5,964 bases of DNA from an uncultured Bacteroidota bacterium (GTDB lineage: Bacteria > Bacteroidota > Bacteroidia > Bacteroidales > SZUA-534), in the NCBI GenBank assembly GCA_937899145.1, contig CALBPW010000285.1:1-5964 (forward strand), given 5' to 3'. The translations under genes were made by a program, and so were the position numbers. The notes below the pieces were generated by a model. The model did not search any database, was not told the DNA's origin, and saw only the letters and a program-made list of their open reading frames with translations. Shown here piece after piece: positions 1-5,929 of this stretch. Numbering within the stretch: position 1 is the stretch's first letter; every line of letters begins with the position of its first letter.

Positions 1-50
1 CATACGAGATAAGCTAGTGACTGGAGTTCAGACGTGTGCTCTTCCGATCT
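1..50 (+). other. Illumina TruSeq P7 adapter/index primer (artefact)
   Basis: These bases are library adapter, not genome. Bases 1-10 (CATACGAGAT) are the end of the P7 flow-cell sequence, 11-16 (AAGCTA) are the index, and 17-50 run from GTGACTGGAG to CTCTTCCGATCT, the TruSeq read-2 primer site. AAGCTA is the reverse complement of TAGCTT, which I recall as TruSeq index 10. The match is to a known synthetic sequence over its full length, so the junction with the organism's DNA lies between 50 and 51. Any protein predicted across this point has artificial N-terminal residues. Confidence 0.98.
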
Positions 51-333
51 GCCTAATGACACTACTCATCGCAACGGTATCAACGCTATTGCTGAGGGCG
101 AAATAGGAATCTATCCGAATCCTGCTAACAATTTGATTAACATCGATTTTAGCCGATGCCAACTAACCTTAAGCCAAGTTGCTATCATGAGCATGACAGG
201 CCGTATGGTGTATAGCAATTTGCAGACATCTGATATTATGAAGATTGATATAACTGATTGGACACAAGGTGTTTACATAATTCGAATAACGAATGGCAAT
301 GCCGCAGGCATAATCAAATTTGTAAAAGAATAA
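51..333 (+). CDS. 3' fragment of a secreted protein gene: T9SS type A C-terminal sorting domain
   Basis: Only the last 93 codons survive (from base 52), ending in TAA at 331-333; the 5' part is lost at the adapter junction. The fragment has the pattern of the Por/type IX secretion C-terminal domain: an N-terminal YPNPANN box, a middle strand pair with MTGRMVYS, then IDITDWTQGVYIIRI and a terminal basic KFVKE. In Bacteroidota this domain directs a cargo protein, already exported by Sec, through the outer-membrane type IX machinery, where it is usually removed and the cargo is attached to the surface or released. The passenger (protease, adhesin, glycosidase or other) is not in the window and cannot be inferred. 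An in-frame GTG at 34 lies inside the adapter and is not a real start. The gene is followed by a strong terminator, so it is the last gene of its transcript. Confidence 0.9.
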
Positions 334-355
334 AGAATAATAAATAGTAATTGAG

Positions 356-392
356 CTTAAACCGGCACCCAAAATGCCGGTTTAAGTTTTTT
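356..392 (+). terminator. Rho-independent terminator after the T9SS cargo gene
   Basis: A perfect 12-bp stem (CTTAAACCGGCA at 356-367 with TGCCGGTTTAAG at 375-386) closes a 7-base loop, CCCAAAA, and is followed directly by six T (387-392). It begins 22 bases after the stop codon of the secreted-protein fragment. On the minus strand the stem is not followed by a T tract, so it should end plus-strand transcription only and not serve mnmE, whose stop is at 432-434. Confidence 0.92.
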
Positions 393-431
393 ATAAAAAA
401 GTTGAAATCAATATTTTAAAAAGTGAATCTC

Positions 432-1817
432 TTACTTTCCGATGCAGAAATGCTCAAAAATATTTCCAAGCACTTCATCGGGAGTTATTTTGCTGCCTAA
501 AATTGAACTTAGGTTATCAATAATTTCGTGAATGTCGATTGCAAGCAAATCGGTTTCTGTATTATTGTTTAGTTTGTCGATAGCGCGTTGTATAGCCTCT
601 TTAGCCAAAAGCAGAGCATTGTAGTGCCTTGCATTAGTAACAATTACTTGGCCAGTGCTTTGCTGTTTTGTGTGTATATTGCTTGTTAGCAGATTGATAA
701 GTTCTTCGATGTTTCCGCTTTTTGCTGATAGCGATACTTGACCACTGATTCTTGAATTACTAATTTTGTTTTTGTTCAAATGGTGAATGTCTGTTTTATT
801 GTAAACTACGATTAAATCGGAATCATCGGCCATTTTTTTCTCAATTTCGCAAAGTGATGCCGAAATTTTTTCAGCATTATCGGCAGCGTCAAACATCGCA
901 ATCACAATGGCTGCGCGGCTTGTCTTTTCAAACGTCTTTTCGATGCCCAAATTTTCAATAGTATCAGTTGTTTGGCGGATACCAGCCGTATCAATAAATC
1001 GGTAAGTTATGCCTTCAATATTTATTGTGTCCTCAATGGCGTCGCGAGTAGTGCCTGCAATGTCGCTCACAATGGCGCGGTCTTCTTTTAAAATGGCATT
1101 AAGTAATGTCGATTTCCCTACATTTGGCTCACCAACAATTGCAACCGGCACTCCATTTTTTATAGCGTTGCCAAGATTGAAAGAGTTTATCAGGCGTTCA
1201 ATTTCTATGTTAATATTGTTAAGCAGATTTTGCAATTCTGCGCGGTCGGCAAACTCAACATCTTCTTCGCTAAAATCCAACTCCAATTCAATCAGTGAAA
1301 TGGTGTGCAGTAATTCATCTCTAAGTCGCATCAATTCGTTCGATATTCCACCTCGCATTTGGTTTAGTGCCACGCGATGCGACGCTGCACTTGTTGATGC
1401 TATCAGGTCGGCAACTGCCTCGGCTTGAGCTAAATCCATTTTTCCGTTTAAATATGCGCGTTGGGTAAATTCGCCCGGCTCGGCCATTCGTGCGCCATTG
1501 GCAATTAGTGTCTGTAAAATCTGCTGCTGCACGTAAAGCGATCCGTGACAACCAATTTCAACAATGTCCTCGCCTGTGTAGGAGTGTGGCGCACGAAAAA
1601 TTGACAACAAAACTTCATCAATTTCGGCATCAGAATTACTTATTATTCCAAGTGTGGTAGTATGTGAGGGCTGGTCGGTTATGTTAAAATTTTGGCGTCG
1701 TGCCTTAAAAACTTTGCCCGCAATTTCTGCCGATTTTGAACCGCTCATTCTGACAATTGCGATGGCTCCGTTGCCTGCAGCTGTCGATATTGCGCAAATA
1801 GTATCTGAAAAATCCAT
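432..1817 (-). CDS. mnmE: tRNA uridine-5-carboxymethylaminomethyl(34) synthesis GTPase MnmE
   Basis: MnmE is a K+-stimulated dimeric GTPase that acts with MnmG (GidA) in the cytoplasm to add a (carboxymethyl)aminomethyl group to wobble U34 of certain tRNAs. The 461 residues match the usual family length. Visible parts: an N-terminal tetrahydrofolate-binding domain starting DTICAISTAAGNGAIAIVR; a helical domain with LNGKMDLAQAEAVADLI (about 123-139); a G domain with G1 GEPNVGKS (229-236), the G2 loop GTTRD (255-259), G3 DTAG (276-279), G4 NKTD (340-343) and G5 SAK (364-366); and the invariant C-terminal CIGK (458-461). Glu288 lies at the position of the catalytic Glu282 of the E. coli enzyme. 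No key residue is missing. The ATG at 1817 is preferred because the N-terminus aligns with the family and a -7 promoter box lies just upstream. MnmG is not in the window. The gene stands downstream of a small same-strand gene, with 126 bases between them. Confidence 0.98.
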   Translation of the reverse strand: MDFSDTICAISTAAGNGAIAIVRMSGSKSAEIAGKVFKARRQNFNITDQPSHTTTLGIISNSDAEIDEVLLSIFRAPHSYTGEDIVEIGCHGSLYVQQQILQTLIANGARMAEPGEFTQRAYLNGKMDLAQAEAVADLIASTSAASHRVALNQMRGGISNELMRLRDELLHTISLIELELDFSEEDVEFADRAELQNLLNNINIEIERLINSFNLGNAIKNGVPVAIVGEPNVGKSTLLNAILKEDRAIVSDIAGTTRDAIEDTINIEGITYRFIDTAGIRQTTDTIENLGIEKTFEKTSRAAIVIAMFDAADNAEKISASLCEIEKKMADDSDLIVVYNKTDIHHLNKNKISNSRISGQVSLSAKSGNIEELINLLTSNIHTKQQSTGQVIVTNARHYNALLLAKEAIQRAIDKLNNNTETDLLAIDIHEIIDNLSSILGSKITPDEVLGNIFEHFCIGK

Positions 1818-1833
1818 CTGTTTAAATTTTGCG

Positions 1834-1841
1834 CAAAGATA
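1834..1841 (-). promoter_or_regulatory. Bacteroidota-type -7 box for mnmE
   Basis: Read on the minus strand this is TATCTTTG, an exact match to the TAnnTTTG -7 consensus of the Bacteroidota primary sigma factor. It ends 16 bases before the mnmE ATG, implying a 5' leader of roughly a dozen bases. No clear TTTG -33 element is seen at the expected 19-21-base distance upstream, so this rests on the -7 box and its position. The leader has no Shine-Dalgarno sequence, which is usual in this phylum. Confidence 0.6.
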
Positions 1842-1894
1842 ATATTAAAAAATTTGGGCAGATGAATACTGCGATTTGTAATATTAACCTATCC

Positions 1895-1924
1895 AAAAAA
1901 CTTAAAATCAATACTATATAAGTT
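1895..1924 (-). terminator. Weak candidate terminator between the small gene and mnmE
   Basis: On the minus strand, AACTTA (1924-1919) and TAAGTT (1904-1899) can pair across a 14-base loop. The stem runs straight into more T (1898-1895), giving a run of six T including the stem's last two bases. The stem is only 6 bp and AT-rich. The position, 20 bases past the stop of the 41-residue gene and upstream of the mnmE promoter, is where a terminator would be expected. A chance match in AT-rich DNA is quite possible. Confidence 0.3.
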
Positions 1925-1943
1925 CTATTTTTGAATTTTCAAA

Positions 1944-2069
1944 TTATTTTACCCAACCATTCATGCGCAGCCATTTTTCGCAAGCGTCGCGCCAAAAGGC
2001 TTGAGTGTCGGTTGGCGCTTTTACGCCTAATCCCTGATCGCCTTTGGTAGTTAATGCTTTGATTTTCAT
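1944..2069 (-). CDS. Probable 41-residue small protein of unknown function
   Basis: I do not recognise the family. The frame from the ATG at 2069 to TAA at 1944-1946 encodes 41 residues: a basic start (MKIKALTTKGDQGLG), then a charged, tryptophan-rich tail with FWRDACEKWLRMNGW. Three Trp in the last 16 residues and a DNA composition clearly richer in G and C than the AT-rich flanks suggest coding. The frame stays open upstream to an ATG at 2210, giving 88 residues, but that extension (TQKSDNT, KKN-type composition) reads like translated AT-rich spacer, and a -7-like box lies inside it. I therefore prefer the short form. There is no signal peptide, membrane segment or Cys/His cluster suggesting a known fold. 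It lies divergent to kdsA and upstream of mnmE. Confidence 0.55.
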   Translation of the reverse strand: MKIKALTTKGDQGLGVKAPTDTQAFWRDACEKWLRMNGWVK

Positions 2070-2093
2070 TGTGTTATCGCTTTTTTGTGTTTG

Positions 2094-2124
2094 TAAATGT
2101 ATTCTTATTAATATCGATTTGAAA
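2094..2124 (-). promoter_or_regulatory. Candidate promoter for the 41-residue gene
   Basis: On the minus strand, TACATTTA (2101-2094) differs from TAnnTTTG only at the last base. Exactly 19 bases upstream is TTTC (2124-2121), one mismatch from the TTTG -33 element. The spacing is correct, and the -7-like box ends 24 bases before the ATG at 2069. Both boxes have a mismatch, so support is moderate at best. Confidence 0.35.
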
Positions 2125-2176
2125 CTAATTTTGTGTGTATGCAGACTTTTTGCCGACGATTTTCTGTTTTTTTCCG

Positions 2177-2193
2177 CCAAATGAAAAATTTGG
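2177..2193. repeat. Inverted repeat CCAAAT-GAAAA-ATTTGG
   Basis: A perfect 6-bp inverted repeat with a 5-base spacer, lying between the two divergent promoter candidates. On the plus strand it is followed six bases later by seven T (2200-2206), so it could act as a weak plus-strand terminator, although no plus-strand gene is seen between it and the terminator at 356-392. It could also be an operator for a dimeric regulator, or chance in AT-rich DNA. Confidence 0.35.
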
Positions 2194-2248
2194 AACGTGT
2201 TTTTTTGCAAGTTGATTAAAATAACTTCAAAATTCTCAATTCAAGCCT

Positions 2249-2256
2249 TATATTTG
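2249..2256 (+). promoter_or_regulatory. Bacteroidota-type -7 box for kdsA
   Basis: TATATTTG is an exact match to TAnnTTTG and ends 19 bases before the kdsA ATG, which predicts a leader of about 13-16 bases. The expected -33 position 19 bases upstream reads TTCA (2226-2229), a poor match to TTTG. The short leader has no Shine-Dalgarno sequence. This promoter probably also drives the sensor gene 12 bases downstream of kdsA. Confidence 0.65.
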
Positions 2257-2275
2257 TTAGCTTAAAATCGATAAT

Positions 2276-3094
2276 ATGATTGAAACATTACCATTTATTA
2301 AGAATACCAACTCAGGAAACTTTTTTTTGTTGGCAGGTCCGTGTGTGGTTGAAGGCGAAGAAATGCTTTACGAAACAGCCACCCGAATTAGACAAATAAC
2401 TGACAGACTGCAAATTCCATTTGTTTTTAAGGCGTCGTATCGCAAGGCAAATCGTAGCCGGATAGATAGTTTTACCGGCATTGGCGATAAGGCGGCGCTT
2501 GAACTTTTAAGTCGAGTGCGTGCCGATTTGCAAGTGCCTGTGGTTACAGATATTCATAGTGCCGCTGAAGCCGATATGGCTGCACAATATGTTGATATTC
2601 TGCAAATTCCGGCTTTTCTCTGTCGTCAAACTGACTTGTTGGAGGCCGCTGCCAAAACGGGTAAAATTGTCAATATCAAAAAGGGACAGTTTCTTGCGCC
2701 TGCGGCTATGCAATTTGCTGCGCAGAAAGTTATTGATAGTGGTAATCAGAAAGTTATGCTAACCGATCGCGGCACAATGTTTGGCTACCACGATTTGATA
2801 ATTGATTATCGGGGAATACCAGAAATGCAAGCGTTTGGCTATCCTGTAGTGCTTGACATCACACACTCGCTACAACAGCCAAACCAAGCATCGGGTGTTA
2901 CTGGCGGGCAGCCTGATTTAATTGAAACCGTTGCCAAGGCTGGCATTGCGGTTGGCGCGGATGGCATTTTCCTCGAAACACATCCAAACCCGGCCGTTGC
3001 CAAATCAGACGGAGCCAATATGCTGAAACTCGATTACCTTGACGGCCTACTTACAAAACTTGTTGCGATACGTCGCGTAGTCGCTGATTTTTAA
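2276..3094 (+). CDS. kdsA: 3-deoxy-8-phosphooctulonate synthase (Kdo-8-P synthase)
   Basis: KdsA condenses phosphoenolpyruvate with D-arabinose 5-phosphate to give Kdo-8-phosphate, the committed step to the Kdo of LPS inner core. The 272 residues form the usual single TIM barrel. Recognisable stretches are LLAGPCVVEGEE (18-29), FKASYRKANRSRIDSFTG (51-68), IKKGQFLAPAAM (134-145), TDRGTMFGYHDL (163-174), DITHSLQQP (194-202) and ETHPNPAVAKSDGANML (234-250). Cys23, His197, Glu234 and Asp245 have exactly the spacing of the metal ligands of the Aquifex enzyme (Cys11, His185, Glu222, Asp233), so this is the metal-dependent class, not the E. coli type with Asn in place of the Cys. The start is fixed by the -7 box at 2249-2256 and by family alignment. 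The next gene follows after 12 bases on the same strand, suggesting one transcript. The related DAHP synthase is excluded by the FKASYRKANRSR and SFTG signatures. Confidence 0.98.
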   Translation: MIETLPFIKNTNSGNFFLLAGPCVVEGEEMLYETATRIRQITDRLQIPFVFKASYRKANRSRIDSFTGIGDKAALELLSRVRADLQVPVVTDIHSAAEADMAAQYVDILQIPAFLCRQTDLLEAAAKTGKIVNIKKGQFLAPAAMQFAAQKVIDSGNQKVMLTDRGTMFGYHDLIIDYRGIPEMQAFGYPVVLDITHSLQQPNQASGVTGGQPDLIETVAKAGIAVGADGIFLETHPNPAVAKSDGANMLKLDYLDGLLTKLVAIRRVVADF

Positions 3095-3106
3095 TGTTTT
3101 AGTTGT

Positions 3107-5074
3107 ATGAAAACAAAAAGCACAATGCGAGTATTTATTCTAAAACTGATTTTGCCAATCGTTGTTTTATTTTTTTTGGCGAACACCATAAATATAATTT
3201 CCGATTTGCGGCATAATCAAGTGCATCGTGCTGAAATTCAAGAGAGTTTAAATAGCGAACTGCGCTCGTTTGTTGAGTTGCAATACGCGTCTTTGCAAGT
3301 AATTGAACAATCGATGGAGGCGGAAATGCTGCGCAATAGCAATATTATTGTTAATGCTATAAGCGAATCGGCTGTTAATCCGGAAAATGTTGATTTATTT
3401 GCTATGCGCGATAAATTGGGCGTTGACACATCATTGTGCGATTTATACATTATTAATCGCGATGGCGTTATTGTTAATACAACTTACAAATCCGATTTGT
3501 ATTTCAGTTTTGCTAATTTTGGCCAAAATCATATTTTGTATCTGTACGAATGTTTCCGCAATAAGGAATTTATTACACCTGCTTTCTTTTTCGACAGTAA
3601 ATCAGAACGTTACCGGAAATATTCATATCACCCAACAGCTGATGGCCGCTATATCGTTGAAATTGGCTACTACTCGCCACTTGCCGATGAAATTTATTCT
3701 TATGTGTCTAATTTTATGCAAAATCGCGCACTTGAAACCGATTGGATTGTCGAAATTAATCAGTACGCTTATTTAGAACGGCCAAAATCATTTAACATAA
3801 AAAGCCAATTTCCACGTGAGCATTATTCTATTTTGCATGAGTTGAAAGAGAAAGGAGAAATGTCGATTTCGCAAACCGAAGATGGTAATCAATATATTTA
3901 TAACTATCTGTTTGACAATCTTCCATACGGAATTTCTGACGGAATAATTATTTGTGTGAAAACAAAAGCGCATATCGGTTTAGCCCAGTTTGATAATAAT
4001 ATTATACAACAAATTTTTGTTGACATTTTCTTTTTGATACTTATCATAATCGTTTTTATTGCAAGCGTGCGGCAATGGAATCAAAAATCGGGAATTATTA
4101 TAACAGCTATCGAAAATATTGCGGAAACTGTGCCACAACGTAAATTGCCAATTGAGGGACGGGGCGATTATCCTCGACTTGTATCGAATATTAACAATAT
4201 TATTGAGAATATCGGTCAATATAAATCAAATATTCAGCACATAAAACAACAGTTGAATTTTGCTTCACATAGGGTTTTCGAATTGCAAGAGTCGGTGCGT
4301 ATTCAGCAGCAGATGCTTGATAATACTCGTGTTGATGAAAACGAAAGTTTGAATTACATTCGTAAAATTGAGCAGGCGTTAATGCCAAAACAACAAGATT
4401 TTATAGCTCAATTTCCCCAATCGTTTATTTATCATAAACAGAGACTTCCGGTTGGAGGGAACTTCTTTTGGCAAACAGCTACAGAAGGAAAAAATGTAAT
4501 AGTTGTTGCCGATTGTTCGGGTAATGCTCTTTCTTCGGCTTTTTTGTCGATAATAGGAGTCACGATACTTAACAATATTGTTCGTGTGCAAAATGTTGCG
4601 GTGCCAGCTCTTATTCTCGATAAGTTAGATTTGGCATTAAAGGATTTATTTTCGGATAATCAGTATTTTTGTGAAATTAGTATGGCTGTATGCACCATCG
4701 ATACCGCATCGCGTCAGTTTACATTTTCATCGGCCAATATGCCAATTACAACTGTTTCTAATGGTGTGATACAAATGCACAAAGGCGGTAATTTTGCTAT
4801 TGGCGAAGATATAGGTATTCCTAAGGTATTTAACAATATTGATATTCCTTACGATTCGTCATCTACTTTCTATTTATCGACAAAAGGATATTTATCGCAA
4901 TTTGATGCGACCGATACTAAAAAGCTGAATTATAGTAACTTCCGTAAGTTGTTGGCATCAATTAGCACAATGCCTATAATTGAACAACAAAAAACACTTG
5001 ACAATTATCTGCTCGCTTGGCGTGGAAAAACACCACAAACTGATGATATTCTGATAGTTGGCTTTAAATGTTGA
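3107..5074 (+). CDS. Transmembrane sensor with degenerate SpoIIE/PP2C phosphatase domain
   Basis: The 655 residues read as: a transmembrane helix (about 9-30); an extracytoplasmic region of about 270 residues with a Cache/PAS-like stretch (LYIINRDGVIVN, 113-124); a second helix (about 303-320); a HAMP-like linker (about 327-373); a coiled coil (about 375-420); and a C-terminal SpoIIE-type domain (about 415-655) that opens LNYIRKIEQALMP. Active relatives (RsbU/SpoIIE) dephosphorylate Ser/Thr on anti-sigma-factor antagonists. Here the usual SGDFYW reads GGNFFW (Asn452), DCTGHGVPG reads DCSGNALSS (Asp469 kept, Asn473 for His), and the SDGY aspartate is Lys593; QTDD (644-647) is intact. Two of four expected metal-binding aspartates are gone, so I infer little or no phosphatase activity, perhaps a binding or regulatory role. 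There are no stops or frameshifts. Translation could begin at ATG 3107 or 3125; the first is given. It follows kdsA by 12 bases and probably shares its promoter. No partner anti-sigma factor or antagonist is in the window. Confidence 0.88.
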   Translation: MKTKSTMRVFILKLILPIVVLFFLANTINIISDLRHNQVHRAEIQESLNSELRSFVELQYASLQVIEQSMEAEMLRNSNIIVNAISESAVNPENVDLFAMRDKLGVDTSLCDLYIINRDGVIVNTTYKSDLYFSFANFGQNHILYLYECFRNKEFITPAFFFDSKSERYRKYSYHPTADGRYIVEIGYYSPLADEIYSYVSNFMQNRALETDWIVEINQYAYLERPKSFNIKSQFPREHYSILHELKEKGEMSISQTEDGNQYIYNYLFDNLPYGISDGIIICVKTKAHIGLAQFDNNIIQQIFVDIFFLILIIIVFIASVRQWNQKSGIIITAIENIAETVPQRKLPIEGRGDYPRLVSNINNIIENIGQYKSNIQHIKQQLNFASHRVFELQESVRIQQQMLDNTRVDENESLNYIRKIEQALMPKQQDFIAQFPQSFIYHKQRLPVGGNFFWQTATEGKNVIVVADCSGNALSSAFLSIIGVTILNNIVRVQNVAVPALILDKLDLALKDLFSDNQYFCEISMAVCTIDTASRQFTFSSANMPITTVSNGVIQMHKGGNFAIGEDIGIPKVFNNIDIPYDSSSTFYLSTKGYLSQFDATDTKKLNYSNFRKLLASISTMPIIEQQKTLDNYLLAWRGKTPQTDDILIVGFKC

Positions 5075-5102
5075 AAGGTTATTTGTGATAAATTCAACTT
5101 TT
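5070..5102 (+). terminator. Weak hairpin in the convergent spacer
   Basis: GTTGAA (5070-5075, overlapping the stop codon of the sensor gene) can pair with TTCAAC (5093-5098), and an inner TTAT/ATAA pair (5079-5082 with 5088-5091) continues the stem after a bulge. Four T follow (5099-5102). The two convergent genes are only 33 bases apart, so a terminator is expected here, but this one is AT-rich and imperfect. Confidence 0.35.
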
Positions 5103-5107
5103 AATAA

Positions 5108-5929
5108 TCAATGCGCCATAGTTATTAATTTGCTATATGCGTCTTTTAGTATTGTGATGTTAAATCCTTTATTTTCAAATTGTTGTTTTAGCAAATCGCT
5201 AAACTGAAAAGCAATACCACCAACAAATCCTATTGGTAATTTGCTGTTATTTAGCGGTTTAATGTGTTTTTCGTGAAATTTGTCAAAACCTTCAATTACA
5301 ATTGCCGCAATTTCTTCATTATCAATATTTTTTGAAATAAATGGCACAAAACTTGCAAACTTGCTATTGATGGCATCTGACGAGTAAATGCCGTGAATTA
5401 AATCGGGAGCGGTAGTGTTTGTCGTATTCCAAAAATCGGTGCATAAATTAGCCGATAGCTCATTTCGTAATATTTTTTGTATCAATATTTTACCTAAATA
5501 TGCGCCACTGCCTTCATCGCCTAAGATATACCCTAATGACGGAGCTTGAACCACAATTTTTCCGCCATCAAAAATGCCTGCGGCAGCGCCTGTCCCCAAA
5601 ATGGCGGCAATGCCGGTTTTATTGTCAAAAAGAGCCATTGCTGCGCCTTCTAAATCACTGCAAACCTTTATTTTGGCTCCAATAAACACTTCTTGTAGCG
5701 TTTTTTTTACATTTTCTTGGTTTTGTTTGTTGCCGCACCCCGCACCAAAATAGAGTACCGATTCGGCATCAAATCCTGCAACTTCGCCAATGGCGTTTGC
5801 TGTGCCTCGCAACCCATCTCTTCGTCCGCAATTCGGGTTAAAACCAATGGTTTCGATAGTCCGTATTGTGCTGTCTATCAGCCCCCATTTGCATTTTGTC
5901 CCGCCAGCTTCAACAATTATTTTCATCAT
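5108..5929 (-). CDS. BadF/BcrA-family sugar kinase, N-acetylglucosamine kinase-like
   Basis: The 273 residues belong to the ASKHA-fold BadF/BadG/BcrA/BcrD group, whose Bacteroidota members are mostly annotated N-acetylglucosamine kinases. They would phosphorylate an amino sugar with ATP in the cytoplasm, for salvage of cell-wall or glycan sugars. Motifs: phosphate-1 loop EAGGTKCKWGLID (7-19); SDLEGAAMAL (91-100), whose Asp92 sits where the catalytic Asp is expected; phosphate-2 ILGTGAAAGIF (110-120); LGYILGDEGSGAYLGK (132-147); and an adenosine-site GFVGGIA (234-240). Glu7 replaces the common Asp, though as I recall human NAGK also has Glu there. GAAA in place of the usual GSNS in phosphate-2 is less usual. 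An in-frame TGA (5935-5933) lies one codon before the first ATG, so the start is ATG 5929 or the adjacent ATG 5926. The ATG overlaps the probable stop of an upstream gene. The true substrate is not certain. Confidence 0.85.
   Translation of the reverse strand: MMKIIVEAGGTKCKWGLIDSTIRTIETIGFNPNCGRRDGLRGTANAIGEVAGFDAESVLYFGAGCGNKQNQENVKKTLQEVFIGAKIKVCSDLEGAAMALFDNKTGIAAILGTGAAAGIFDGGKIVVQAPSLGYILGDEGSGAYLGKILIQKILRNELSANLCTDFWNTTNTTAPDLIHGIYSSDAINSKFASFVPFISKNIDNEEIAAIVIEGFDKFHEKHIKPLNNSKLPIGFVGGIAFQFSDLLKQQFENKGFNITILKDAYSKLITMAH

Larger units (their letters stand above)
2070..2275. other. Divergent intergenic region between the small gene and kdsA
   Basis: About 200 bases of AT-rich spacer separate the divergent small gene and kdsA. 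It holds a -7 box for kdsA near its right end, a weaker promoter-like pair for the small gene near its left end, and an inverted repeat at 2177-2193. Between 2147 and 2206 there are several T or A runs of 4 to 7 bases (2147-2151, 2160-2163, 2167-2173, 2184-2188, 2200-2206), which could give intrinsic curvature. No RNA gene was recognised here. Confidence 0.6.

Noticed and set aside
34..50. GTG start codon in frame with the T9SS sorting domain
   Set aside because: The GTG and the next five codons lie in, or partly in, the sequencing adapter, so the apparent 99-residue protein is an artefact. The real fragment begins at base 51.
355..392. Bidirectional terminator shared with mnmE
   Set aside because: The stem has a T tract only on its plus-strand 3' side. 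The minus-strand continuation (CTCAATTACT) has none.
1009..1428. Plus-strand open frame of 139 codons opposite mnmE
   Set aside because: It is the antisense shadow of the MnmE helical and G domains. It is rich in Ser, Arg and Ile from the complementary strand and has no promoter or recognisable protein motif.
1930..1943. Palindrome TTTGAATTTTCAAA next to the stop of the small gene
   Set aside because: The usable stem is only about 5 bp of mostly A/T pairs and neither side has a convincing T tract, so it is expected by chance in this AT-rich spacer.
2070..2210. N-terminal extension of the small minus-strand gene to 88 residues
   Set aside because: The extra 47 codons have the composition of AT-rich spacer, contain the candidate promoter and end abruptly at more coding-like sequence. 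The 41-residue form is more likely.
3387..3776. Plus-strand open frame of 129 codons inside the sensor gene
   Set aside because: It overlaps the sensor gene in another frame. Its Leu/Ile/Cys-rich product is what the AT-rich codons of the sensor give when shifted, and the sensor frame carries the recognisable domains.
4460..4462. Asn452 in place of Asp as a sequencing error
   Set aside because: AAC for GAC alone could be an error, but the independent Lys593 change and the altered DCSGNALSS loop point the same way, so the site appears truly degenerate.
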